Assembly: GCA_021821055.1 (NCBI GenBank)
Contig: JAKACX010000003.1
Location: forward strand, 1-64,000
Reading direction: 5' to 3'
Source: Bacillota bacterium
Lineage (GTDB): Bacteria; Bacillota; Bacilli; Alicyclobacillales; SLC66
DNA: 64,000 nucleotides
A program made the translations under genes and the position numbers. Shown in pieces: positions 47,546-55,430 of this stretch. The notes under the pieces were generated by a model. That model searched no databases. It saw only the letters and a program-made list of their open reading frames with translations, and was not told the origin of the DNA. Position 1 is the first letter of the stretch; each line of letters begins with the position of its first letter.

Positions 47546-48858
47546 CCGGACTGTCCCCGGTAAGCCGGAATGTCGAAAAAGAACTGGCTGCCCTTGCCCA
47601 CTTCGGACTGCACCCCGACGTGCCCGCCGTGCACCTCCACGATGTGCTTCACGATCGCCAGGCCCAGCCCCGTTCCGCCCGACTGGCGGCTGCGCGCCTT
47701 GTCGACGCGGTAGAACCGTTCGAACACGCGCCCGATGTCGGACGGCGGAATGCCCACGCCGGTGTCCTCCACCGTGACAACCACCCTGTCCGCCTGCACC
47801 TTCGCCCGCAACCGGATCCATCCTCCAGACGGCGTGAACTGCAGCGCATTGCTCGCCAGGTTGATCAGCACCTGCTTGAGCCGGTCCTTGTCCGCGTACG
47901 CCATGATCCCGTCCGTCTCCTCGGACACCTCCAGCCCCACGCCGGCTTCCGCCGCCCGTCCCGAGAGCGCCCCGGCCACCTGCTCAAACAGGCGCAGCAC
48001 CGGCACCGGCTGCAGGTCCAGCCGCGTCTGCTTCGCTTCAATGCGCGACAGATCGAGCAGGTCCTCCACCAGCCGGCCCAGCCGATCCGCCTCTTCCTTC
48101 ATGATTTGCACAAATTCCCGCGCCGTGGGCGGATCCGCCAACGCCCCATCCAGAAGAGTCTCCGCAAAACCCTTGAGACCCGTGATGGGTGTGCGCAACT
48201 CATGCGACACATTGGCGACAAAGTCACTCCGCATCCGCTCCAGACGCCGCCATTCGCTGACGTCGTGCAGGAGCACCACCGCGCCGGAAATCGTGCCGCT
48301 CGACTGCAGGATGGGCGTCACGTTCGCTTCGAGCGTCAACTCCTGCGGCTTGTGGAACTGAACCTCGCGCTTTTGCACCGAGCCGAGCGCGATCGTCTCA
48401 TCGACAATCGACGCCAGACCGTAGTGGTGCCCGAGCTCCCAGTGCCACCTGCCGATCATCTCCACTTCCGTCAGTCCGAACAGGCGCTCCGCCGCCTCAT
48501 TGGCCAGCACCACCCGCCCCGCCCGGTCAATCACGATCACCCCGCTCAGGATGTGGCTGAGCACGCCGGCCATCTTGCTGCGCTCCTGAAGCGTCTCCTC
48601 GCGTTCCTCGCCAATCGCCGACGTCAGCGCGTGGATCCGCTCCGCCAAGTGGTCGAGGTCGTCGCGCCAGTTTGCGTCCGCGTGTCCCGCATCCGGCCCG
48701 TCGAGCGCGCGCCCCTCGTCGAGCGCCGCATTGATGGCGACCATCAGTTCACGGTGCGTCCGCTTGACGCCGACCAATTTTGCCGACAGCCACACCGTCG
48801 CTCCGGCGAACAGCGTTGCCAGCACCGTCATGCTGTCAGACACGACCTGCCCCGGCAC
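47533..48858 (-). CDS. phoR: Sensor histidine kinase PhoR-like
   Basis: 441 residues. One N-terminal membrane helix (about 8-28) with almost no extracytoplasmic part, a HAMP-like linker, a PAS domain (about 100-210), HisKA with the phospho-acceptor in FVANVSHELRTPITGLKGF, and HATPase with VLINLASNALQFTP, DTGVGIPP and GGTGLGLAIVKH. It directly follows phoP (two bases). Kinases of this form sense phosphate through PhoU/Pst rather than an external ligand, which agrees with phoU in the same cluster. C-terminus built from the 13-bp repeat. Confidence 0.9.
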   Translation of the reverse strand: MPGQVVSDSMTVLATLFAGATVWLSAKLVGVKRTHRELMVAINAALDEGRALDGPDAGHADANWRDDLDHLAERIHALTSAIGEEREETLQERSKMAGVLSHILSGVIVIDRAGRVVLANEAAERLFGLTEVEMIGRWHWELGHHYGLASIVDETIALGSVQKREVQFHKPQELTLEANVTPILQSSGTISGAVVLLHDVSEWRRLERMRSDFVANVSHELRTPITGLKGFAETLLDGALADPPTAREFVQIMKEEADRLGRLVEDLLDLSRIEAKQTRLDLQPVPVLRLFEQVAGALSGRAAEAGVGLEVSEETDGIMAYADKDRLKQVLINLASNALQFTPSGGWIRLRAKVQADRVVVTVEDTGVGIPPSDIGRVFERFYRVDKARSRQSGGTGLGLAIVKHIVEVHGGHVGVQSEVGKGSQFFFDIPAYRGQSGGGV

Positions 48859-48860
48859 GG

Positions 48861-49556
48861 TTACGCATCTCCCCTGACAAACTTGTACCCGACGCCGCGC
48901 ACCGTCTTGATGTGTTGCGGCGACTTTGGATCCTGTTCAATCTTGTCCCGCAGGTGGCTGATATGCACGTCCACCAGCCGCGTGTCGCCCGCGTACTCGT
49001 AGCCCCACACCCGGTCCAGCAACTGGTCGCGGCTGACCACGCGGTCCGCGTGCTTGAGCAGATAGTGCAGCAGTTCAAATTCCCGCGGCGTCAATTCCAC
49101 AGGCTGTCCGCGCATCGTCACCTCGTATTTCTCCAGATCCAGCCGCAGCGGCCCGGCGTCGATCGTCGCGCCCGGGTTTGCCGGTTCCTCCGGGTTGCGC
49201 CGCAGCACCGCCCTGGCGCGCGCCACCAGTTCCCGCGGGCTGAACGGCTTAGTCACGTAATCGTCGGCGCCCATCTCCAAACCGAGCACCCTGTCGATCT
49301 CTTCGCCGCGCGCGGTCAGCATGATGATAGGAATCTTCGCCTGCTCCTGGCGCAGCCGCTTGCAGAGTTCCATTCCGCCGATGCCGGGGAGCATCAGGTC
49401 CAAAATCAACAGGTCGTAGCGCTGCTGGTGCACCATCTCCAGCGCCACTGAACCGTTTTCCGCAACCGTGACGTCATACCCCGCCTGAGCCAGATTGTAT
49501 TCGACCAACTTGCGGATCGGCTCTTCGTCATCCACCACAAGTACTCTGTCCGCCAC
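48861..49556 (-). CDS. phoP: Response regulator PhoP/PhoB-like (OmpR family)
   Basis: 231 residues: receiver domain (VLVVDDEEPIRKLVEY; phospho-Asp in LLILDLMLPG; TARG; YVTKPFSPREL) and a winged-helix output domain (VELTPREFELLHYLLKHADR ... GDTRLVDVHISHLRDKIEQD). GTG 49556 has GTGGAG five bases upstream; the open frame to 49856 lies inside recD2. The Pho box upstream of phoU suggests positive autoregulation. Confidence 0.93.
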   Translation of the reverse strand: MADRVLVVDDEEPIRKLVEYNLAQAGYDVTVAENGSVALEMVHQQRYDLLILDLMLPGIGGMELCKRLRQEQAKIPIIMLTARGEEIDRVLGLEMGADDYVTKPFSPRELVARARAVLRRNPEEPANPGATIDAGPLRLDLEKYEVTMRGQPVELTPREFELLHYLLKHADRVVSRDQLLDRVWGYEYAGDTRLVDVHISHLRDKIEQDPKSPQHIKTVRGVGYKFVRGDA

Positions 49557-49570
49557 CTTGGCTCCACCTT

Positions 49571-51832
49571 TCACGTGCCTGGCTGTATGGCCCCTTTGGC
49601 ACCGCGTTCCCGCTCCAGCCTCCACGGGAGGCGACTGTACCGCCGTGCGACATCCCCGCGCCGCACGGCCGACTGAAACGCGCCGCGCGACCCCACGATC
49701 ACCAGCAGCAAACGCGCCCGCGTCATGGCCGTGTAGAGCAGTTGCCTGTTGAGCAGCACCGTGTGTTCGCGAACGACCGGCAGCACCACGCAGGGGAATT
49801 CGCCGCCCTGGCTCTTGTGCACTGAAACCGCGTACGCGTGTACCAGTTGACCGCACACCGCCTTGTCAAAACGTACATCGCGCCCCTCCGGCCCCTCCCC
49901 GAAGCGGACGGTCACACCATCCTCGTCTAGACCGGCGACAAGCCCGATATCACCATTATAGACGTCGCGTTCATAGTCGTTTTTCACATTCATCAATTTG
50001 TCCCGCAACCGGATGGTCCGCGCCCCGATCTTGACAGCCGGCGCGTCCGGCGCCGTCAGCCGGTCACTGAGCCGCGCATTCAGCGCATCCAGCCCGCAGA
50101 CGCCCTTGCGCATGGGCGCGAGCACCTGCACGCCGGCCACCGCGTCGACCCCGAGATACGTCGGCAAGCGCGCCGTCGCCAGTTCAACGACCGTGTCCGC
50201 GGCCCTTGCGGGATCGTCCTCTTCGATGAAGTAGTACTCCGAATCCGGCAACCGCGGCAGGTCCGGCGTCCGCCCCGCGCGCACGGCGTGCGCGGCGAGC
50301 ACGATCTGACTGTGGCGCGACTGGCGAAAGACCAGTTCCAGTTCATACACCTGCGCCACGCCCGACGCGATGATGTCGCGCAGCACGCTGCCAGGGCCGA
50401 CCGGGGGCAACTGCTCCGGGTCGCCGACCAGGAGCAGCCGCGCGTGATCCGGCAACGCGTCGAGAAAGTGGGAGAACAGCGGAGCATCGACCATGGACGC
50501 TTCATCGACGATAAACAGGTCGCCCTCCAGACGGTGCGCCGGGCCCCGGCCAAAACCGAACGACCCGCGCGCCTGCTGGCCGACTTCGAGCAGCCTGTGC
50601 ATCGTGCGGGCGTCCTCTCCCGCTCCCTCAGCCAGGCGTCTGGCCGCGCGACCGGTGGGCGCGGACAGAACCACCCTCTCCCCGCGCGCCTGCGCGTCCT
50701 GCACGACGCGGCGCATCGTCGTCGTCTTGCCTGTTCCCGGGCCCCCCGTGAGTACGACGAGGGAATGGCGCCGCACGGCGCGCGCCGCGGCTTCCTGTGC
50801 GGGCGACAATTCCACGCGCCCTTCCCCGGGCGCCGCCACCCCGACTGACGCCGTCGCCCCGCCGGTTTCCTCCCCCGACGCGTCAACCGCACAACCGCCG
50901 TCGGGCGCGTCCCGCCCCGCCGCAAGCTCGTCGCGCCGCGCCAACGCGCACAGTCGCACGGCGATATTGCGCTCGATCCGGTGCATCCGCGGCAGGTACA
51001 CCGCCATCGCCCCCGCGTCGTCCGCCTCAAACAGCACGCCGCTCTTGTTGGCGAGGCCCCCGGCGACCTCGTCCACCAAAGCGACGGGAGCGCCAGTCAA
51101 CTCCTGCGCCGCCGCCACCCACACCGCGTACGGCAGATAGAGGTGGCCGTCCTCCTCCGCTTGGTCCAGGGCGTGAAACAGCGCCGCCGTCAGCCTCTCC
51201 GGGGCGTGTTCAGGCAACCCCATGGCGCGCGCGATGGCATCCGCCGTACGAAAGCCGATGCCGCGCACGTCCTCGACGACCTGGTAGGGGTTTGCCCGCA
51301 ACACCTCCAGCGCGGCCGCACCCCCGCCAAACGTCCGCGCCAGCTTCTCCGCGAGGTGCAACGGCAGGTCGTGCCCCCGCAAAAAAGTCGCCAACCGCGC
51401 CACGTCCCGGTGCTCCACGAAGGCGCGCGCGATCGCCGCCGCCTTCTTGCCCGTGACGCCGGGCACCCGCGCAATCTCCTCCGGACGCTGTTGCAACACC
51501 TCCAGCGTCTCCAGACCGAACTGCTCCACGATCCGCTTGGCCGTCCGCGGCCCAACGCCCTTGAAGCGTCCGCTGGCGAGGAACCGTTCGATGCCGACCA
51601 GGCTCGTCGCCGCCTGCTCCGTGCGGGCCAGCACGCGAAATTCCCTGCCGTAGGTCGCGTGTACATGGAACTCGCCGACGAAGTCGTACTCCATCCCGAG
51701 CTTCACGCCCGCCAGATCGCCGACCGCCCGGAGCGTGTCGCCGTCCGCCAGGCGCACGCGCACCACGGCGTATCCGCGGTCGCTTTGCAGCAGGAACTTC
51801 TCCGCCGTTCCCCGCATCCGCTGCGTCGCCAT
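49571..51832 (-). CDS. recD2: ATP-dependent DNA helicase RecD2
   Basis: 5'-3' helicase of the RecD-like family not bound to RecBC; 753 residues. N-terminal OB-like region, tandem helix-hairpin-helix motifs (GRFKGVGPRTAKRIVEQFG; IARVPGVTGKKAAAIA), then SF1 helicase motifs: GGPGTGKTTTMRR, FIVDEASMVD, GDPEQLPPVGPGSVL and the C-terminal AYAVSVHKSQGGEF. ATG 51832 begins two bases after the phoU stop with no good ribosome binding site, implying coupling to phoU. In B. subtilis yrrC is not linked to pho genes. Confidence 0.94.
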   Translation of the reverse strand: MATQRMRGTAEKFLLQSDRGYAVVRVRLADGDTLRAVGDLAGVKLGMEYDFVGEFHVHATYGREFRVLARTEQAATSLVGIERFLASGRFKGVGPRTAKRIVEQFGLETLEVLQQRPEEIARVPGVTGKKAAAIARAFVEHRDVARLATFLRGHDLPLHLAEKLARTFGGGAAALEVLRANPYQVVEDVRGIGFRTADAIARAMGLPEHAPERLTAALFHALDQAEEDGHLYLPYAVWVAAAQELTGAPVALVDEVAGGLANKSGVLFEADDAGAMAVYLPRMHRIERNIAVRLCALARRDELAAGRDAPDGGCAVDASGEETGGATASVGVAAPGEGRVELSPAQEAAARAVRRHSLVVLTGGPGTGKTTTMRRVVQDAQARGERVVLSAPTGRAARRLAEGAGEDARTMHRLLEVGQQARGSFGFGRGPAHRLEGDLFIVDEASMVDAPLFSHFLDALPDHARLLLVGDPEQLPPVGPGSVLRDIIASGVAQVYELELVFRQSRHSQIVLAAHAVRAGRTPDLPRLPDSEYYFIEEDDPARAADTVVELATARLPTYLGVDAVAGVQVLAPMRKGVCGLDALNARLSDRLTAPDAPAVKIGARTIRLRDKLMNVKNDYERDVYNGDIGLVAGLDEDGVTVRFGEGPEGRDVRFDKAVCGQLVHAYAVSVHKSQGGEFPCVVLPVVREHTVLLNRQLLYTAMTRARLLLVIVGSRGAFQSAVRRGDVARRYSRLPWRLERERGAKGAIQPGT

Positions 51833-51834
51833 GG

Positions 51835-52494
51835 CTATATGTTCAGGTCCCGCCGCACCCCTTGGACCATATAGATGACCCACTCGCCAATGTTTGTCGC
51901 GTGGTCGCCGATCCGCTCCAGGTGCTGCGAGACCATCATGAGTTGCGTCGCCTGCTCCACCGCGGCCGGCGAGGACAGCATCAGATCGAGCAACTCGCGG
52001 AAAATTTGCGCGTAGAGGCTGTCCACCTCATCGTCGCGTTGCGCCAGACTCTCTGCAAGAACGGTATCGCGCCGGATGTAGGCCGTCAAGCCGTCGCGCA
52101 CCATACCTTCCACAACATTCGCCATCCGCGGGATGTCAATCAGCGGCTTGAGCCAAGGCTGCCTGTTCATGCGCAGGACCACCTTGGCAATATCCACCGA
52201 ATGGTCCGCGATCCGCTCCAGGTCCGTGACCGCCTTGAGCGCGGTCCCAAGGATCCGCAGGTCGCCCGCCATCGGCTGCTGCAGCGCAATCAGGCCGAGC
52301 GACCTGGTCTCAATGTCGATCTCCATGTCGTCGATCTGGTCGTCCCCGGCGAGGATCTCCTGCGCCAGGTCCGGATTCTGATCCGTCAACGCGCGCACGG
52401 CCTTGAAAATGGACTCCTCCACCAGAGCACCCATGCGCAGCAAATCCTGCTGCAGAACCTCCAAGTCGACGTGAAACTGTCTCCTGGCGTCCAA
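51835..52494 (-). CDS. phoU: Phosphate signalling protein PhoU
   Basis: Helical protein linking Pst transport to PhoR. 219 residues of two PhoU three-helix repeats; each carries the metal-binding pattern (DQIDDMEIDIETRSLGLIAL ... LERIADHSVDIA; RDDEVDSLYAQIFRELLDLM ... LERIGDHATNIGEWV). TTG 52494 has GGAGG seven bases upstream; the frame opens at 52539. No pstSCAB lies in the window. First gene of phoU-recD2-phoP-phoR. Confidence 0.95.
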   Translation of the reverse strand: MDARRQFHVDLEVLQQDLLRMGALVEESIFKAVRALTDQNPDLAQEILAGDDQIDDMEIDIETRSLGLIALQQPMAGDLRILGTALKAVTDLERIADHSVDIAKVVLRMNRQPWLKPLIDIPRMANVVEGMVRDGLTAYIRRDTVLAESLAQRDDEVDSLYAQIFRELLDLMLSSPAAVEQATQLMMVSQHLERIGDHATNIGEWVIYMVQGVRRDLNI

Positions 52495-52529
52495 TGAAAA
52501 ACCTCCTTGACACACGCCGGGCATGGCTG

Positions 52530-52584
52530 ATTGTATCATGTTTATATTAAGGCTTTGTCAACGACATGTTAAGAGCTTGTCTAA
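52530..52584 (-). promoter_or_regulatory. Pho box and promoter upstream of phoU
   Basis: On the minus strand TTAACA (52567-52572), TTGACA (52556-52561) and TTAATA (52545-52550) are spaced exactly 11 bases apart, with a partial fourth copy (TTAGACA, 52578-52584) in phase. Consensus PhoP half-sites are TT(A/C/T)A(C/T)A every 11 bp. TACAAT at 52530-52535 serves as -10. The layout is that of a PhoP-activated promoter whose -35 is covered by the Pho box. Confidence 0.7.
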
Positions 52585-52701
52585 GGAGCCGCCCCGGGAT
52601 CGAAGAAACAGTCCGGCCGCCCGAGCCATGATCAGCATGAAAATGATAGATATGAACCCCGCGGGAGAATTCTTTCAGAAACAGTTGCGCATTGTGTTCA
52701 T

Positions 52702-52730
52702 TTGACGTATGATCTGTTCAGGTCAATAAT
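52702..52730 (+). promoter_or_regulatory. Sigma-A promoter of the XRE regulator gene
   Basis: TTGACG (52702-52707), 17-base spacer and AATAAT (52725-52730), 26 bases upstream of the start codon, divergent from phoU. Confidence 0.65.
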
Positions 52731-52755
52731 AATTAAGAACACGAGGGACATTCCG

Positions 52756-53955
52756 ATGGCTTCCTTAATAGGACAACGCATTCGCGAACTGCGCACAAAT
52801 GCCGGTCTCACGCAGACAGACCTGGCCAGGGACATCGTCACTCCGAGCATGATCAGCCAGATTGAGGCTGGCAAGGCGCAGCCCTCGACGTCGCTGCTGA
52901 GAAAACTCGCCGCCCGCCTGAACGTCACGGAGGCGGAACTGTTCGTCGAAAAGTCGCTCGACGTTTCCATCCGCGCGAGACTGCGCGTACTGCGCGTCTG
53001 CTCCGAGCAGGGACTGCACGAAGAGGCGCTGAGTCTCGCCCGCGATGTGGAGGCCGAGTCCGCCGGGCACTGGCAGATCCCCTACGCCCGGGCCATGGCG
53101 GCCCTGCACGGTCAGGAGTGGGTGGAGGCCGCGAAGCACACGCGGCAGGCACAGCGCTCCGCCGCCGGGCAGCAACAGACGGATGTACTCCCCGACCTGT
53201 ACTCCATGGAAGGAGACATCTACCTCGCCTCCGGGGATCCGGCGCTGGCGCTCCACGCCTACCGTCAGGCGCGCATCGCGTTGCGCGCCCAGCAGGCGCC
53301 TGGCGTGGTGGCGGACGTCGCACTGACGTTGCGTTTTGTGCAGGCATTCTCCGCACAGAACGACGCGGTCGCCGCGGCGCGCCACGTCGACGAAGCCGCC
53401 AGGCAGATGGCGCCAAAAGAGAACTCGCGCGGCGCGGCGCGCAGTGAGGCGCTCTTCGCCTTTCGCGCCCTGTCCACATCGGATGAGGATCATGCGACGC
53501 GCGCGGCTGGCCAGGTGGCTGCGCTGCAGGAGATCGCCCAGTGGGTCGACGCCTCCGCCGCAACCTGCATCGCGCTCGCGGACCGCTTCATGCGGGCGGG
53601 AGACCTGTCACGGGCGACAGAACAGCTCGAAAAGTGCCGGGGCCTGCGGGAGAGCGACTGGAGCGTCGGCGTACGCTCGCACGCGCTGTTCGTTGAAGCG
53701 GCCATCAGACTGCAGGAGAAACGAACGGATGACTGGACCGCTCTGATCGGGATCGCACTGGCGCTGACCCCGGAAGTCCCGTGCCTCGTCCGGGCGACTG
53801 ACCTGCTCCAGGCGGCTGACGCGGCCATACAAATCGGTCAGTCCGCCTTCGCCTGCCGCATCGCTAAAGCGGCGCTCGACGCGGCCAAACCGTTGCAACG
53901 TCCGGACATTGAAGCACGCGCCGTCATACTGTGCAGGCGTTTGGGCGAGCAGTGA
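52756..53955 (+). CDS. XRE-family regulator with TPR-like sensor domain
   Basis: 399 residues. N-terminal helix-turn-helix (IGQRIRELRTNAGLTQTDLA ... PSMISQIEAGKAQPSTSLLR), then about 320 residues of helical repeats (for example YSMEGDIYLASGDPALALHA). This is the architecture of RRNPP-type peptide-responsive regulators and of many HTH-TPR regulators with no known ligand; no small peptide gene is evident next to it. ATG 52756 with AGGG eight bases upstream; the longer frame from 52702 would run over the promoter. The last 32 bases overlap the end of the convergent folC-like gene. Confidence 0.82.
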   Translation: MASLIGQRIRELRTNAGLTQTDLARDIVTPSMISQIEAGKAQPSTSLLRKLAARLNVTEAELFVEKSLDVSIRARLRVLRVCSEQGLHEEALSLARDVEAESAGHWQIPYARAMAALHGQEWVEAAKHTRQAQRSAAGQQQTDVLPDLYSMEGDIYLASGDPALALHAYRQARIALRAQQAPGVVADVALTLRFVQAFSAQNDAVAAARHVDEAARQMAPKENSRGAARSEALFAFRALSTSDEDHATRAAGQVAALQEIAQWVDASAATCIALADRFMRAGDLSRATEQLEKCRGLRESDWSVGVRSHALFVEAAIRLQEKRTDDWTALIGIALALTPEVPCLVRATDLLQAADAAIQIGQSAFACRIAKAALDAAKPLQRPDIEARAVILCRRLGEQ

Positions 53956-55399
53956 CCAGCGGGACCACCTCCGCCATGTCGCGCGTATCGATCCCGTAGT
54001 ACCGGAGCGCGTCGGCGACGAGCGACTGCGTACCCACGATGGCGATCAGCCCGCCTGCGGATCCGAGGCGGCGTTTCGCCACGCCCACGGCCTCCGCGAG
54101 GTCTGCCGCGGCCTCGCTCGGCAGCATCCTTTCGGCAACCTCCAGGGCGTTCGCGGGAAACTCAAGGTGCGGGTTTGACGCGCAGGTCACGATGATCCGC
54201 TCCGAGACGCCGGCCATCACCTCGAGCACGCCGACGTAGTCCTTGTCGGCCGGCACCGCGATCACCGAGATGACCGACTGCGCCTCAAGCGTTCCGATGA
54301 ACTCGCTGACGTAGTGGGCGCTCTCGCGATTGATTGCCCCGTCGATCAGCACCGTCGGATTGCCTGGAATCACCTGGCATCGACCCGGAAACGCGAGCCG
54401 CCCCAGATGGCGGCGCACCGCCTCCGGATCAAGCGGCGCGCCGTGGAACGCCTCCGCCGCAGCCACCGCCACCGCCGCGTTGTCCGCCTGGTGCCTGCCC
54501 CGCAGCGAGAGGTGCTGCGCGCCGTACACCTGTTGCCCCGTCCAGAGCGAGAAGCGCACCCCATCCGCGGCGGCCGTGACGCCCTCGACGCCAAACTGCC
54601 CGTCCAGGCGCCCCGCAAGCTGCCTGGCGCACTGCCCGTCCACCCCCATTGCCCGCTCCGCGGACTCGCCGCCCAAGCGCAGGACCGGAAGCGCCAGGCG
54701 CCCGGCCTCCCGCAGCAGCTGCGCCACGGCCTCCGGCGACTGGCGCCCGAGGATGACGCCATGCATGCCGGCGTCCATCACGCCTGCCTTATTGTCAATG
54801 ATCGAGCGCAGGTCGGGCCCGAGTTGTTCCGCGTGCTCCCGCAGGACAGGGGTCAGCACCGCCCACTCGCCCGCCAGCTGGTTCACATCGTCATAGCGGG
54901 CGCCGCGCCCCAGTTCCACCACATTGACGTCGGTCGCGCGGCGCGCAAAGTAGATGCAGGCCACGACGGCCACGAGCCCGACCGGTCCGAAGTACCCGTG
55001 CGGCGCAAAATTCGCGGCGATCCGGTCCGCCAGCGGCCGGATGTCCGCGAGAATCTCCATGAACTCCGATTCACCGATGGCCCTGCCGTCCACGCGGATC
55101 CGTTCCGTAAAATCGACAAGGTGCGGGCTGGAGAAGAATCCCACGCGGTAACCGTGCATCTGCAGGAGACCCGCGATGATGCGTGCGGTGGACCCCTTTC
55201 CCTTGCTCCCCGTCACCTTGATCGTCCGCGCGAGACGGTCGGGCGCGCCGAGGCTGTCCAGCAGCTGCCGCGTGTGCCAAGGCTGGCGCACATCCCTGTC
55301 GAGCCCCGGGGGACGGTGCGGCGCCGATTTGACATAGGTGGAAAAGATGTAACGCACAGCCTCGTAGAAGCTGTCGAACGCAGATGGACTCCCTTCCAC
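53924..55399 (-). CDS. FolC-like Mur ligase family protein
   Basis: About 491 residues, ATP-dependent ligase fold: the P-loop VTGSKGKGSTARIIAGLLQ, SSPHLVDFTERIRVDG, a central domain with NKAGVMDAG, and a C-terminal domain with PGRCQVIPGNPTVLIDGAIN. This order is that of FolC (folylpolyglutamate/dihydrofolate synthase). Two motifs differ: the usual GTNGKGS is GSKGKGS, and ELGLGGRLDATN is ELGRGARYDDVN. It may therefore use another substrate. GTG 55399 is preferred because AGGAGG lies six bases upstream; the frame opens at 55426. Confidence 0.75.
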   Translation of the reverse strand: MEGSPSAFDSFYEAVRYIFSTYVKSAPHRPPGLDRDVRQPWHTRQLLDSLGAPDRLARTIKVTGSKGKGSTARIIAGLLQMHGYRVGFFSSPHLVDFTERIRVDGRAIGESEFMEILADIRPLADRIAANFAPHGYFGPVGLVAVVACIYFARRATDVNVVELGRGARYDDVNQLAGEWAVLTPVLREHAEQLGPDLRSIIDNKAGVMDAGMHGVILGRQSPEAVAQLLREAGRLALPVLRLGGESAERAMGVDGQCARQLAGRLDGQFGVEGVTAAADGVRFSLWTGQQVYGAQHLSLRGRHQADNAAVAVAAAEAFHGAPLDPEAVRRHLGRLAFPGRCQVIPGNPTVLIDGAINRESAHYVSEFIGTLEAQSVISVIAVPADKDYVGVLEVMAGVSERIIVTCASNPHLEFPANALEVAERMLPSEAAADLAEAVGVAKRRLGSAGGLIAIVGTQSLVADALRYYGIDTRDMAEVVPLVTARPNACTV

Positions 55400-55430
55400 A
55401 ACCATCCTCCTGAACCGTTCATTCACCCGT

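Noticed and set aside
53045..53447. Alternative plus-strand frames inside the XRE regulator gene
   Set aside because: Low-complexity Arg-rich products overlapping a frame with an intact HTH and repeat domain.
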